From Tardiphaga sp. (GTDB lineage: Bacteria > Pseudomonadota > Alphaproteobacteria > Rhizobiales > Xanthobacteraceae): 64,000 nucleotides of DNA. Of the stretch, positions 16,026 through 25,437 are shown piece after piece (positions within the stretch are counted from its first letter, which is position 1; the number at the start of each line of letters is the position of its first letter). The notes under the pieces were generated by a model. The model was not told where the DNA came from, made no database searches, and saw only the letters and a list, made by a program, of their open reading frames with translations. The stretch is from positions 1 to 64,000 of the forward strand of contig NZ_JAQGJT010000069.1 in the NCBI RefSeq assembly GCF_028290495.1. Direction: 5' to 3'. A program made the position numbers and the translations under genes.

Positions 16026-17224
16026 GCCCGACTCTCACTGATGCCAGCCCGGTCTACGCCGCCGATCCCGGCGACGGCCTGGCGATCCTGGAAAAGACCC
16101 GCTCGACGGCGGAGACGTTTGGCATTCCTCTGGCGGTGCTGGCCGAGCTCACGCATCGCTGCCCGCTGCAATGCCCGTATTGCTCGAACCCCGTAGAGCT
16201 TGAGCGCAGCAGCAACGAGCTGACCACCGCCGAGTGGAAGAAGGTTTTGTCCGAACTCGCCGAGATCGGCGTGCTGCAAATCCATTTCTCGGGCGGCGAA
16301 CCGACCGCACGAAAAGACCTCGTCGAACTGGTGCAGCACGCCACTGATGTCGGGCTGTATTCCAACCTGATCACCTCAGCCGTGCTGCTGACGCGCGACA
16401 AGCTTTCCGCGCTGGCCGATGCCGGACTGTGCCATGTGCAGATCAGTTTCCAGGGCAACGAGCCGGTGGTGGCCGACCGCGTTGGCGGCTACAAGAACGG
16501 CCACGCTAGGAAGCTCGAAGTCGCCCGCTGGACGCGAGAGCTGGACATGCCGCTGACGGTGAATGCCGTGATGCACCGGCAGAACCTGCACCAGCTTGCG
16601 GATATCATCCAGATGGCGGTCGATCTCGACGCCGACCGGCTAGAAGTCGCCAACGTGCAGTATTACGGCTGGGCGCTGAAGAATCGCGCCGCCCTGATGC
16701 CGACGATCGAGCAGATCGAGGAGACCAGCCGCATCGTCGAGGACGCTACGGTGCGCCTGAAGGGCATTCTCGACATCGACTATGTGGTGCCGGATTATTA
16801 CGCGCTGCGGCCGAAGAAGTGCATGGGCGGCTGGGGCCGGCAGTTCTTCAACATCTCGCCGGCCGGCAAGATCCTGCCGTGCCATGCGGCCGAGACCATC
16901 ACCGGCATGGAATTCCTGTCGGTGCGCTCGAACCATTCGATCGCCTGGATCTGGCAGAACAGCGAGGCCTTCAACCGCTATCGCGGCACCGGCTGGATGC
17001 CCGAGCCGTGCGCGAGTTGCGCGTTCAAGGAGATCGACTTCGGCGGCTGCCGCTGTCAGGCCTTTGCGCTGACCGGCAGTGCGGGTAATACCGACCCCGC
17101 CTGCACGCTGTCGCCGCGGCACGAGGAAATCTTCAAGATGGCCGAAACCGAATCCGCGGAAGGCACGAGCCGCTTCCTGTATCGCAACTTTGCCGGCGGT
17201 ACGCTGGAAACCGACCATGGCTGA
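16022..17224 (+). CDS. pqqE: Radical SAM PqqA peptide cyclase PqqE
   Basis: 400 residues. The radical SAM cluster motif is Cys47-x3-Cys51-x2-Cys54 (THRCPLQCPYC) and the SAM-binding patch is HFSGGEPTARKDL. The carboxy-terminal SPASM region carries auxiliary cluster cysteines in KKCMGGWGRQF, LPCHAAETI and CASCAFKEIDFGGCRCQ. It forms the carbon-carbon bond between Glu and Tyr of PqqA. About 35 residues precede the conserved core, a modest extension; the ATG at 16022 overlapping the pqqD stop is favoured. It overlaps the next gene by 8 bp. Confidence 0.97.
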   Translation: MSPTLTDASPVYAADPGDGLAILEKTRSTAETFGIPLAVLAELTHRCPLQCPYCSNPVELERSSNELTTAEWKKVLSELAEIGVLQIHFSGGEPTARKDLVELVQHATDVGLYSNLITSAVLLTRDKLSALADAGLCHVQISFQGNEPVVADRVGGYKNGHARKLEVARWTRELDMPLTVNAVMHRQNLHQLADIIQMAVDLDADRLEVANVQYYGWALKNRAALMPTIEQIEETSRIVEDATVRLKGILDIDYVVPDYYALRPKKCMGGWGRQFFNISPAGKILPCHAAETITGMEFLSVRSNHSIAWIWQNSEAFNRYRGTGWMPEPCASCAFKEIDFGGCRCQAFALTGSAGNTDPACTLSPRHEEIFKMAETESAEGTSRFLYRNFAGGTLETDHG

Positions 17225-18209
17225 TGCCGACGCCGGCCGGGCCGCGGGCCAGGTCGATCCCTTCGCACCGCTGACGTCTGAACATCTCGATGTCGGCAAC
17301 GGCCACGAGATCTATGTAGAGAGCGTCGGGCGCGCCGATGGCATCCCCGCGCTCTATCTGCACGGCGGGCCCGGCAGCGGCTGCCAGCCGGACCATCGCC
17401 GGCTGTTCGATCCGCAGCGTTTTCACACCGTGCTGTTCGACCAGCGCGGCGCCGGCCGCAGCACGCCGAAGGGGTTTCGCGAGGCCAATACGACTACGCA
17501 TCTGATCGCCGACATGGAGACCATCCGCGAAAAATTCGGCTTCGCGAAATGGCTGGTGGTCGGCGGCTCATGGGGCGCGACGCTGGCGCTGGCCTATGCG
17601 CAGGCGCATCCAAAGCGCGTCACCGGCATCGTGTTGCGCGCAACGTTTCTCGGCACAAAGGAAGAACTCGACGGCGCGTTTCTCGACGTGCTGCCGCGGC
17701 ATTATCCCGATTTGTACAAAGACTTTCTCGCCGCCCTCCCCGCAGATGAACGCGGCGCGCCGCTGCCGAACTACTATCGCCGGATTCTCGACGCCGACGC
17801 CGCGATCCACACGCCGGCCGCGCGCGCCTGGGGCGGCACCGAGAGCATTTTGTCGGAGCACGCTCCAAAGCGCACGCGGCTCGATATGCCGGCACTGACG
17901 GACACCACCCGGTCGCTGCCCGCGACGCCGTTCATGGAGGCGCACTACTTCCAGCACGCCTGTTTCATGCGGCCGGGACAATTGCTGGCGGAATCCGCCA
18001 CGCTAAGAGACATTCCAGGGATCATCGTGCAGGGACGTTTCGATTTCCTGTGTCCGCCCTCGACCTCACATGCACTCGCCGCCGCCTGGCAGAATGCAGA
18101 AGTCCGTATCGTCGAAGGCGCCGGGCACTCGTTGTACGATCCCGGCGTCCGCGACGCCGTGATGAAGGCGATCGCCGACCTCGCCTCGAAACTGAAACAG
18201 GATCCATAA
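17217..18209 (+). CDS. Prolyl aminopeptidase (alpha/beta hydrolase) in the pqq operon
   Basis: 330 residues from the ATG inside the pqqE 3' end (8-bp overlap). It shows the proline iminopeptidase signature: LYLHGGPGSGCQPDHRRLFD (oxyanion hole), VLFDQRGAGRSTP, nucleophile Ser in VVGGSWGATLALAYA, acid Asp in GRFDFLCPP and His in EGAGHSLYD. It removes amino-terminal proline, or could process a peptide. No zinc protease PqqF/PqqG is visible in this window. Its tight coupling to pqqE makes it a candidate helper in trimming modified PqqA, but this is inference; its chemistry could be unrelated. Confidence 0.88.
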   Translation: MADADAGRAAGQVDPFAPLTSEHLDVGNGHEIYVESVGRADGIPALYLHGGPGSGCQPDHRRLFDPQRFHTVLFDQRGAGRSTPKGFREANTTTHLIADMETIREKFGFAKWLVVGGSWGATLALAYAQAHPKRVTGIVLRATFLGTKEELDGAFLDVLPRHYPDLYKDFLAALPADERGAPLPNYYRRILDADAAIHTPAARAWGGTESILSEHAPKRTRLDMPALTDTTRSLPATPFMEAHYFQHACFMRPGQLLAESATLRDIPGIIVQGRFDFLCPPSTSHALAAAWQNAEVRIVEGAGHSLYDPGVRDAVMKAIADLASKLKQDP

Positions 18210-18887
18210 ATGCCGATCGCCGGAACGGGCATGCTGATGACGTCGATGGATATCGACGCTGCCCATGAGCATGAATTCAATGCGTGGTATGACCGCGAAC
18301 ATCTCGCCGAGCGCGTCGCCATCGAAGGCTTCATGGAGGCTCGGCGCTACGTCGCCGTCGCAGCCTCCCCAAACTGCCCGAAATATCTCGGGCTGTATTC
18401 GACAAAAACATTCGACGTGCTCGACAGCGACGCCTATCGCACGGCGCTGGCGAGCCAGACCGTCTGGTCGAAAACCAATATCGGCCGCTTCCAGAACATG
18501 CTGCGCTCGGTGGCGCGCATCACCGCAAGCCGCGGCCAGGGCCGCGGCGCCGTGCTCGGGCTGGTGCGTATCCGGCCGCCACAGGATAACGCCGACGCGC
18601 TGCGCGCCGGCATCAAGGCCCTGCTCGATCCCGGCACACTCGACGGCATCATCTCCCTGCATCTGATGGAAAGCGACCCTCGTCTGTCGAAGCCGCTCAC
18701 CGACGATCCCGCCGCGCCTAACCCGGCCGCGCGCGACTGGTACGTGATGATCGACGGCACCGATGCCGAGGCGGTCGCCAGCGTGATGCACGGCCGCTTC
18801 GACGCCGCCGTCGCCGCTTCCTCGGCAACGCTGATTTCCAGCGGCATCTATCGTCTGATGTGGGATCTGGCGAAAGCAGATTTGTAA
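18210..18887 (+). CDS. Unknown protein, possibly a dimeric alpha/beta-barrel fold
   Basis: 225 residues, beginning immediately after the aminopeptidase stop, so it is probably the last gene of the pqq transcript. The start MLMTSMDIDAAHEHEFNAWY and DREHLAERVAIEGFMEARRY resembles ferredoxin-like dimeric barrel proteins (EthD/DUF4286-like); a second half around GAVLGLVRIRPPQDNADALR may repeat the fold. No signal peptide or catalytic motif was recognised. I do not assign a function. Confidence 0.6.
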   Translation: MPIAGTGMLMTSMDIDAAHEHEFNAWYDREHLAERVAIEGFMEARRYVAVAASPNCPKYLGLYSTKTFDVLDSDAYRTALASQTVWSKTNIGRFQNMLRSVARITASRGQGRGAVLGLVRIRPPQDNADALRAGIKALLDPGTLDGIISLHLMESDPRLSKPLTDDPAAPNPAARDWYVMIDGTDAEAVASVMHGRFDAAVAASSATLISSGIYRLMWDLAKADL

Positions 18888-19222
18888 CGGACCGTCCTGA
18901 CATTCGAGCCGGTTGAACGCATCCGGTATTTGCCGCGACCAAGGTGAAATGCCCGCACGGGCCACCCTGGATCGTCCCATACCTCGCTTGTTTTCACGGG
19001 CCACCGCCGCAGCCATGGGCGCAATTCCGGCGCAATTTTATTCAGCCGTCACAGCGCTGCCGTCGATCATCGTTAACACGCAATTGCGATCCGGCTGCCT
19101 CGGCAAAAATGGAACCGTTTACCTTGCCACGCGTAGGGTTTTGGGGCGATCATTGGAACCAGAAAGACCGCCATGTCAGACCGCCGCTGGCGCCATGATC
19201 ATATCGAACAGAACAAGGCATC
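18888..19222. other. Gene-free stretch upstream of tal-pgi
   Basis: 335 bp between the pqq-linked genes and tal-pgi. Short frames within it have no recognisable product. The only structure I can point to is the candidate stress promoter at 19111-19135; no strong hairpin or repeat was found. Confidence 0.6.
19111..19135 (+). promoter_or_regulatory. Candidate EcfG-type promoter before tal-pgi
   Basis: GGAAC at 19111-19115, a 16-bp spacer, then CGTA at 19132-19135. This is one base from the EcfG consensus GGAAC-N16/17-CGTT. It lies about 88 bp before the tal-pgi start codon. Confidence 0.4.
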
Positions 19223-22075
19223 ATGAATCCTGTCAAAGCACTTGAATCGCATGGCCAGGCCGTTTGGCTGGACTTTTTGGCTCGTGGTTTCGTCGCCAAG
19301 GGCGACCTCAAGAAGCTGATCGACACCGACGCCGTGAAAGGCGTCACTTCGAACCCCTCGATCTTTGAAAAGGCGATCGGCAGTTCGGACGAATATGATG
19401 CGCCGATCGGCGAGGCGTTGAAGTCCGGCGACAAGGCACCAGCCGAGCTGTTCGAGCATCTCGCCATCGAGGATATCCAGCACGCCGCCGATGTGCTGAA
19501 GCCAGTCTATGACAGCCTCAAGGGCACCGACGGCTTCGTCAGCCTGGAGGTGTCGCCCTATCTGGCGCTCGACACCACGGGCACGATCACCGAGGCGCAG
19601 CGTCTCTGGAAGAACGTCGCGCGGCCGAACCTGATGGTCAAGGTGCCGGCGACCGCCGAGGGCCTGCCCGCGATCCGCCAACTGATCGGCGAAGGCATCA
19701 GCATCAACGTTACGCTCCTGTTCGCGCAGCAGACCTATCGCGAGGTCGCCGAGGCGTATCTCGCCGGGCTTGAACATCATGTGGCCGGCGGCGGTGATCC
19801 CTCACATATTGCCAGCGTCGCCAGCTTCTTCGTCAGCCGCATCGATGCGCAGGTCGACAAGCAACTCGACGACAAGATCGCCAAGGCCAATGATCCCAGC
19901 GAAAAGGCACGGCTTGCCGCCTTGAAGGGCAAGGTCGCGATCGCCAACGCCAAGCTGGCCTACCAGGATTACAAGAAGCTGTTTTCCGGCGCGCGCTGGG
20001 ACAAACTGGCCGCAAAGGGGGCCAAGCCGCAGCGGCTGCTGTGGGCCTCGACCGGCACCAAGAGCAAGGAATACCGCGACACGCTGTATGTCGAGGAGTT
20101 GATCGGGCCGAACACCGTCAACACCGTGCCGCCCGCCACGCTGGACGCCTTCCGCGACCACGGGCTGTTGCGCGACAGCCTTGAAGAAAACGTCGGGGCC
20201 GCGCGACAGGTGCTGGCGGATCTCGACAAGGCCGGCATCTCGCTCGACAAGATTACCACCGATCTCGTGGCGGACGGCGTCAAGCAGTTCGCCGACGCCG
20301 CCGACAAGCTCTACGGCGCGGTCGCCCACAAGCGCGCAGCCGCGCTGGCCGGCAACATCGATGCGCAGAAGCTAGGGCTTGCCAAGAGGTTGGCCGACGC
20401 CGTGAAGACCAGTACCGAGGAATGGCGCGCATCCGCTAGGATTCGCAGGCTGTGGCACAGGGACAAGTCCGTCTGGACCGGCGCCGATGAAGACAAGTGG
20501 CTGGGCTGGCTCAACAGCGTCAGTGCCGAAAAGGCCAAGCTCTCCGACTATGCCAGGTTCGCGAAATGGGTGAAGGCGCAGGGCTTCAGCGATGCCGTCG
20601 TGCTCGGCATGGGCGGCTCCAGCCTCGGGCCCGACGTGCTGGCGCAGACCTTCGCGCAAGCCGCGGGCTTCCCGAAGCTGCGCGTGCTCGACTCCACCGA
20701 CCCCGCGCAGGTTCGTGCGATGGGCGCGGCGGTGAACATGGCGAAGACGCTGTTCATCGTCTCCAGCAAATCCGGCGGCACCACCGAACCCAACGTGATG
20801 AAGGACTACTTCTTCGCGGAAGTGACCAAGGCGGTCGGCGCCGACAAGGCCGGCGAACACTTTGTTGCCGTGACCGATCCCGGCTCGTCGCTGGAGAAGG
20901 TCGCGACATCGCAGAAGTTCGCGCGAATCTTCCACGGCGATCCCACCATCGGCGGACGCTATTCCGTGTTGTCGCCTTTCGGCATCGTGCCGGCGGTGGC
21001 CGCCGGGATCGATGTGAAGAGACTACTCGAACTGACACATTCGATGGTGTTGTCCTGCGGACCTGACGTGCCGCCGTCGGAAAACCCCGGCGTGCAGCTC
21101 GGCCTCGCGATGGGCGCAGCGGGGCTTGAGGGACGCGACAAGGTCACCATCCTGTCGTCGGACAAGATCGCCGAATTCGGCGCCTGGGCCGAACAGCTGA
21201 TCGCCGAATCCACCGGCAAGGACGGTAAGGGTCTGGTTCCGGTCGACGGCGAGACGCTGGGCGCGCCCGATGTCTACGGCAAGGATCGCTTCTTCATTGA
21301 TCTGCGCACCGAGGGCGAGAACGATGCCGCGCATGACGGCAAACTTGATGCGCTGGAGGCGGCCGGTCATCCGGTCGTGCGCATCGCGCTGAAGTCGATC
21401 GACCATATCGGGCAGGAGTTCTTTCGCCTCGAGATCGCGACCGCCGTCGCCGGCTCGGTCCTCGGCATCAACCCGTTCAACCAGCCCGACGTCGAGGACG
21501 CCAAGATCAAAACGCGCGACCTCACCGCCGCCTTCGAGAAGAGCGGATCGCTGCCCGCCGAGACGCCGGCGGCCACGCTCGGCGACGTCGAACTGTACAC
21601 CGACGAGAACAATGCCGGCGCGCTGCGCAAGGCCGGCGCCGATGGCGACCTGAACTCCTGGATCAAGGCGCATCTCGGTCGCGCCAATGCCGGCGACTAC
21701 GTCGCGCTGCTCGCTTATATCGAGCGCGACGGCAGCCATATCGACACTCTGCAGAAAATGCGGATGGCGGTGCGCGACAACAAGCATGTCGCGACCTGCG
21801 CCGAATTCGGGCCGCGCTTCCTGCATTCCACCGGACAGGCCTACAAGGGCGGGCCGGCCAGTGGCGTGTTCCTGCAGATCACCGCGGACGACGCTGGCGA
21901 TCTCGCGGTGCCCGGCCAGAAGGCTTCATTCGGCGTCATCAAGGCGGCACAGGCGCGTGGCGATTTCGGCGTGCTGACCGAGCGCGGTCGCCGTGCGCTG
22001 CGCGTCCACCTTAAGGGCGATCTTGCTGCCGGACTTGCCCAACTCGACAAGGCCATCATCGCCGCGCTTCAATAG
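19223..22075 (+). CDS. Bifunctional transaldolase / phosphoglucose isomerase
   Basis: 950 residues. Residues about 1-365 are transaldolase: TDAVKGVTSNPSIFEKAIGS, Schiff-base Lys140 in LMVKVPATAEGLPAIRQLIG, and WASTGTKSKEYRDTLYVEEL. Residues about 385-950 are phosphoglucose isomerase: VLGMGGSSLGPDVLAQ, FIVSSKSGGTTEPNVMKDYF and GRYSVLSPFGIVPAVAAGID. Each half is near the length of the separate enzyme. Transaldolase links sedoheptulose-7-P and glyceraldehyde-3-P with fructose-6-P and erythrose-4-P; the isomerase returns fructose-6-P to glucose-6-P, so the fusion recycles carbon into the oxidative pathway encoded downstream. Fused Tal-Pgi proteins are known in several alphaproteobacteria and acetic acid bacteria. 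It heads the gnd-zwf-pgl cluster. Confidence 0.95.
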   Translation: MNPVKALESHGQAVWLDFLARGFVAKGDLKKLIDTDAVKGVTSNPSIFEKAIGSSDEYDAPIGEALKSGDKAPAELFEHLAIEDIQHAADVLKPVYDSLKGTDGFVSLEVSPYLALDTTGTITEAQRLWKNVARPNLMVKVPATAEGLPAIRQLIGEGISINVTLLFAQQTYREVAEAYLAGLEHHVAGGGDPSHIASVASFFVSRIDAQVDKQLDDKIAKANDPSEKARLAALKGKVAIANAKLAYQDYKKLFSGARWDKLAAKGAKPQRLLWASTGTKSKEYRDTLYVEELIGPNTVNTVPPATLDAFRDHGLLRDSLEENVGAARQVLADLDKAGISLDKITTDLVADGVKQFADAADKLYGAVAHKRAAALAGNIDAQKLGLAKRLADAVKTSTEEWRASARIRRLWHRDKSVWTGADEDKWLGWLNSVSAEKAKLSDYARFAKWVKAQGFSDAVVLGMGGSSLGPDVLAQTFAQAAGFPKLRVLDSTDPAQVRAMGAAVNMAKTLFIVSSKSGGTTEPNVMKDYFFAEVTKAVGADKAGEHFVAVTDPGSSLEKVATSQKFARIFHGDPTIGGRYSVLSPFGIVPAVAAGIDVKRLLELTHSMVLSCGPDVPPSENPGVQLGLAMGAAGLEGRDKVTILSSDKIAEFGAWAEQLIAESTGKDGKGLVPVDGETLGAPDVYGKDRFFIDLRTEGENDAAHDGKLDALEAAGHPVVRIALKSIDHIGQEFFRLEIATAVAGSVLGINPFNQPDVEDAKIKTRDLTAAFEKSGSLPAETPAATLGDVELYTDENNAGALRKAGADGDLNSWIKAHLGRANAGDYVALLAYIERDGSHIDTLQKMRMAVRDNKHVATCAEFGPRFLHSTGQAYKGGPASGVFLQITADDAGDLAVPGQKASFGVIKAAQARGDFGVLTERGRRALRVHLKGDLAAGLAQLDKAIIAALQ

Positions 22076-22082
22076 AACAATG

Positions 22083-22127
22083 CATGATCCCGAAAAGCGG
22101 GTACCGGTTTTCGGATCAGACCATGCG
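22083..22127. repeat. Dispersed palindromic repeat between tal-pgi and gnd
   Basis: Contains GCATGATCCCGAAAAGCGGG and ACCGGTTTTCGGATCAGACC, arms that pair around GGTACC. This unit is a widespread intergenic repeat in Bradyrhizobium relatives (background knowledge). At this position it may form an mRNA stem inside the operon. Confidence 0.7.
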
Positions 22128-22147
22128 TAGTCAACAAGGATGTCCAC

Positions 22148-23176
22148 ATGCAGCTCGGGATGATCGGCCTCGGCCGGATGGGCGGCAATATTGTCCGCCG
22201 CCTGATGAAGAACGGCCATACCGCCGTTGTCTATGACAAGGACCCCAAGGCTGTAGCGGCGCTGGTCGCCGAGAACGCCGTCGGCGGCGCCTCACTGGAG
22301 GAGTTCGTCGGCAAGCTGGCGAAGCCCCGCGCGGTATGGGTGATGCTGCCGGCCGGCAAGATCACCGAGGCCACGATCGACGCGCTGACCAGGCTGCTGG
22401 AGCCCGACGACATCATTATCGATGGCGGCAACACGTTCTGGCAGGACGACGTTCGCCGCGGCAAGGCACTGAAGGAAAAGGGCCTGCATTATATCGATGT
22501 CGGCACTTCCGGCGGCGTGTGGGGCTTTGAGCGCGGCTACTGCATGATGATCGGCGGCGACAAGAAGATCGTCGACCGGCTCGATCCGATCTTCGCCACG
22601 CTGGCGCCGGGGATCGGCGACATTCCGCTGACGCCGGGCCGCGACGGCCGCGATCCGCGCATCGAGCAGGGCTACATCCATGCCGGCCCGGTCGGCGCCG
22701 GCCACTTTGTCAAGATGGTCCACAATGGCATCGAATACGGGCTGATGCAGGCCTATGCCGAGGGCTTCGACATTCTCAAGAATGCCGATCTCGACGTCCT
22801 TCCCGAAGCTCATCGCTTCACCCTCAACCTGCCGGACATTGCCGAAGTGTGGCGTCGCGGCAGCGTGATCCCGTCATGGCTGCTCGACCTTACCTCTTCC
22901 GCGCTGGCGAAGAACGAAACGCTCGACACCTATTCAGGCTATGTCGAGGATTCCGGCGAAGGCCGCTGGACGGTGAATGCGGCGATCGATGAATCGGTGC
23001 CGGCCGAAGTGCTGACGGCGGCGCTGTTCGCGCGCTTCCGCTCGCGCAAGGAACACACCTTCGCCGAGAAAATCCTGTCGGCGATGCGCGCCGGCTTCGG
23101 CGGCCACAAGGAGCCGGACCAGCATCCGCACCCGGTCGCACAGAATGCCCCCGACATCGTCAAGCCGAAGGCATAG
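22148..23176 (+). CDS. gnd: 6-phosphogluconate dehydrogenase, decarboxylating (short form)
   Basis: 342 residues, the short GndA-like type rather than the 470-residue type. Nucleotide-binding motif [17 protein letters not shown], substrate motif [16 protein letters not shown], and catalytic Lys in [20 protein letters not shown]. It oxidises 6-phosphogluconate to ribulose-5-phosphate with release of CO2. The carboxy terminus has the expected [19 protein letters not shown]. It lies 5 bp upstream of zwf. Confidence 0.94.
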   Translation: MQLGMIGLGRMGGNIVRRLMKNGHTAVVYDKDPKAVAALVAENAVGGASLEEFVGKLAKPRAVWVMLPAGKITEATIDALTRLLEPDDIIIDGGNTFWQDDVRRGKALKEKGLHYIDVGTSGGVWGFERGYCMMIGGDKKIVDRLDPIFATLAPGIGDIPLTPGRDGRDPRIEQGYIHAGPVGAGHFVKMVHNGIEYGLMQAYAEGFDILKNADLDVLPEAHRFTLNLPDIAEVWRRGSVIPSWLLDLTSSALAKNETLDTYSGYVEDSGEGRWTVNAAIDESVPAEVLTAALFARFRSRKEHTFAEKILSAMRAGFGGHKEPDQHPHPVAQNAPDIVKPKA

Positions 23177-23181
23177 CCAAC

Positions 23182-24693
23182 GTGACAGACGCCCAGAACA
23201 ACACACGGAAGCCCGATCCCTGCTCCTTCGTCATCTTCGGCGTCACCGGCGACCTCGCCCATCGGCTGGTGATGCCGGCGCTGTACAATCTCGCCGCCTC
23301 CAATCTGCTGCCGGAAAAATTCTGCGTGGTCGGCATTGCCCGCAAGGCGACCTCGGCCGATGAACTGCGCGAAGGCCTTCTGGCGGGCCTGAAGAAATTC
23401 GCGACCCGCCCGATCGATGACGCCATTGCCCGGCAGCTGCTGGAATGCGTCACCAGCATCGAGGCCGATCCGGAGGACCCGGCATCCTTCGACCGGATGC
23501 GCGAACAGCTCGACGCGCTGGAAGAACGCCGCCAAACCGGCGGCAACCGGCTGTTCTATCTGGCGACCCCGCCTGACGGTTTCGCGCCCATCGCGCGTGA
23601 GCTCGGCCGCACCGGCATGCTGCAGGAAAACGGCTCGTGGCGGCGTCTGGTGGTGGAAAAGCCATTCGGCACCGATCTGGAATCGGCAAAGAAGCTGAAT
23701 GCCGATCTGCTCGAGATCCTAACCGAGCACCAGATCTATCGGATCGACCATTATCTCGGCAAGGAGACGGTGCAGAATATCCTGGTGCTGCGCTTTGCCA
23801 ACGGCATGTTCGAGCCGATATGGAATCGCAACCATATCGACCACGTGCAGATCACCGTCGACGAGAAACTCGGTGTCGGTCATCGCGGCAGTTTCTACGA
23901 CGCCACCGGCGCGCTGCGTGACATGGTGCCGAACCATCTGTTCCAGTTGCTGTCGCTGGTGGCGATGGAGCCGCCGACCCGTTTCGACGCCCATTCGGTG
24001 CGCGCCGAAAAGGCAAATGTGCTGGCGGCAATCCAGTTGCAGAGCGAGGCCGAGGCGCTGCACAATTCTGTGCGCGGCCAGTATATCGGCGGCACCGTCG
24101 ATGACACCGTGATCGAGGACTATCACAAGACCAAGGACGTCGCCAACGGCAGCACGACAGAGACCTATGCGGCGCTCAAGCTGATCATCGACAACTGGCG
24201 CTGGGCCGGAGTGCCGTTCTATCTGCGCACCGGCAAGGCGCTGGCGACCAAGCGTACCGAGGTTGCGATCAAGTTCAAACAGGCGCCGTTTGCCATGTTT
24301 CAGGGCACGCCGGTGGAGGCGCTGTCGCACAACTACCTCGTCATCGGCGTCGAGCCGAACGAGGGCATCGCGCTGCAGTTCAACACCAAAGTCCCCGGCC
24401 CGGCGATCAAGATCGACGGCGTCGAGATGAAGTTTCGTTACAAGGACTACTTCAAGGCCCAGCCGTCGACCGGCTATGAGACGCTGATCTACGACTGCAT
24501 GATCGGCGACAACATCCTGTTCCAACGCGCCGACAGCGTCGAAGCCGGCTGGTGCGCCGTCGAGCCGTTCCTGGATGCGTGGAAAAATGCCGGCTCCAGC
24601 GGGTTGAAGAGCTACCGGGCCGGCAGCGAGGGCCCGGTCGAGGCCGATGAACTGATGGCCCGCGACGGCCGTAGCTGGCGGAAGCTGGGTTAG
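23182..24693 (+). CDS. zwf: Glucose-6-phosphate 1-dehydrogenase
   Basis: 503 residues from a GTG 5 bp after the gnd stop. NADP-binding motif GVTGDLAHRLVMPALYNLA, substrate-binding and catalytic signature RIDHYLGKETVQNILVLRF, and RNHIDHVQITVDEKLGVGHR. It catalyses the first step of the oxidative pentose phosphate or Entner-Doudoroff route. No edd or eda gene follows, and gnd precedes it, so here the pentose phosphate route is favoured. It joins the pgl gene without any gap. Confidence 0.97.
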   Translation: MTDAQNNTRKPDPCSFVIFGVTGDLAHRLVMPALYNLAASNLLPEKFCVVGIARKATSADELREGLLAGLKKFATRPIDDAIARQLLECVTSIEADPEDPASFDRMREQLDALEERRQTGGNRLFYLATPPDGFAPIARELGRTGMLQENGSWRRLVVEKPFGTDLESAKKLNADLLEILTEHQIYRIDHYLGKETVQNILVLRFANGMFEPIWNRNHIDHVQITVDEKLGVGHRGSFYDATGALRDMVPNHLFQLLSLVAMEPPTRFDAHSVRAEKANVLAAIQLQSEAEALHNSVRGQYIGGTVDDTVIEDYHKTKDVANGSTTETYAALKLIIDNWRWAGVPFYLRTGKALATKRTEVAIKFKQAPFAMFQGTPVEALSHNYLVIGVEPNEGIALQFNTKVPGPAIKIDGVEMKFRYKDYFKAQPSTGYETLIYDCMIGDNILFQRADSVEAGWCAVEPFLDAWKNAGSSGLKSYRAGSEGPVEADELMARDGRSWRKLG

Positions 24694-25437
24694 ATGGTGG
24701 CGCTCGGCCGCAAATTCGTTGTGGTGGCCGATGCGACGGCGCTCGCATTCGCGGCTGCCGATCGCGTGATGGCACGGATCGCGGACAATCCCGGTCGCAT
24801 CGCGATCTGCCTGACCGGCGGCTCCAGCCCCAGGCGGCTTTATGAGCTGCTCGGCCAGGAACCCTATCAGGGTCGCATACCGTGGGACCGGGTTCACTGG
24901 TTCATCGGCGACGACCGTTTCGTGAAGCCCGGCAATCCCCTGCACAATATGAGCATGGCGCGCGGCATCTTCCTCGATCGCTGCGCACCTGCGGCCAACA
25001 TCCATCCGATCGATACCGAAGCGCACAGCCCCTATGAGGCCGCGCGGCTGTACGAGGAAGAACTGCAGCGCTTCTACGGCGCCCTTGAATTCGATCCACC
25101 GCAGCCGCTGTTCGATCTGGTACTGCTCGGCGTCGGCCCCGACGGCCATATCGCCTCGCTGTTTCCCTCCTATCCGGCAGTCGAGGTCACCGACCAATGG
25201 GTAGTCGGCGTGTCCGAAGCGCATGTCGAGCCGTTCGTGCCGCGGGTGTCGCTGACGCTGCCGACGCTGGGATCGTGCCGCGAGATGCTGTTTGAAGTTG
25301 GCGGCGCCGACAAGCGCGCGATCATGTCGCGCGTGCTGGAGGGCACGGACCTGCCGGCCAACCGCGCACGCTCCTATCAGGGCGAAACCGTCTGGCTATG
25401 CGACCGCGACGCGATGCCGGAAGATCACCGTGGCTGA
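24694..25437 (+). CDS. pgl: 6-phosphogluconolactonase
   Basis: 247 residues; the ATG directly follows the zwf stop codon. Family motifs ICLTGGSSPRRLYELLGQEP, VHWFIGDDRFVKPGNPLHNM and LLGVGPDGHIASLFPSYPA are all present, the last carrying residues of the active site. It hydrolyses 6-phosphogluconolactone to 6-phosphogluconate between Zwf and Gnd. It overlaps the gluconokinase gene by 8 bp. Confidence 0.95.
   Translation: MVALGRKFVVVADATALAFAAADRVMARIADNPGRIAICLTGGSSPRRLYELLGQEPYQGRIPWDRVHWFIGDDRFVKPGNPLHNMSMARGIFLDRCAPAANIHPIDTEAHSPYEAARLYEEELQRFYGALEFDPPQPLFDLVLLGVGPDGHIASLFPSYPAVEVTDQWVVGVSEAHVEPFVPRVSLTLPTLGSCREMLFEVGGADKRAIMSRVLEGTDLPANRARSYQGETVWLCDRDAMPEDHRG

Noticed and set aside
18210..18887. 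Assigning the unknown gene after the aminopeptidase as a PQQ gene
   Set aside because: Position alone supports it; no known PQQ family motif is present.
19155..19180. Second GGAAC upstream of tal-pgi
   Set aside because: No CGTT-like box at 16-17 bp; the motif at 19111 fits better.
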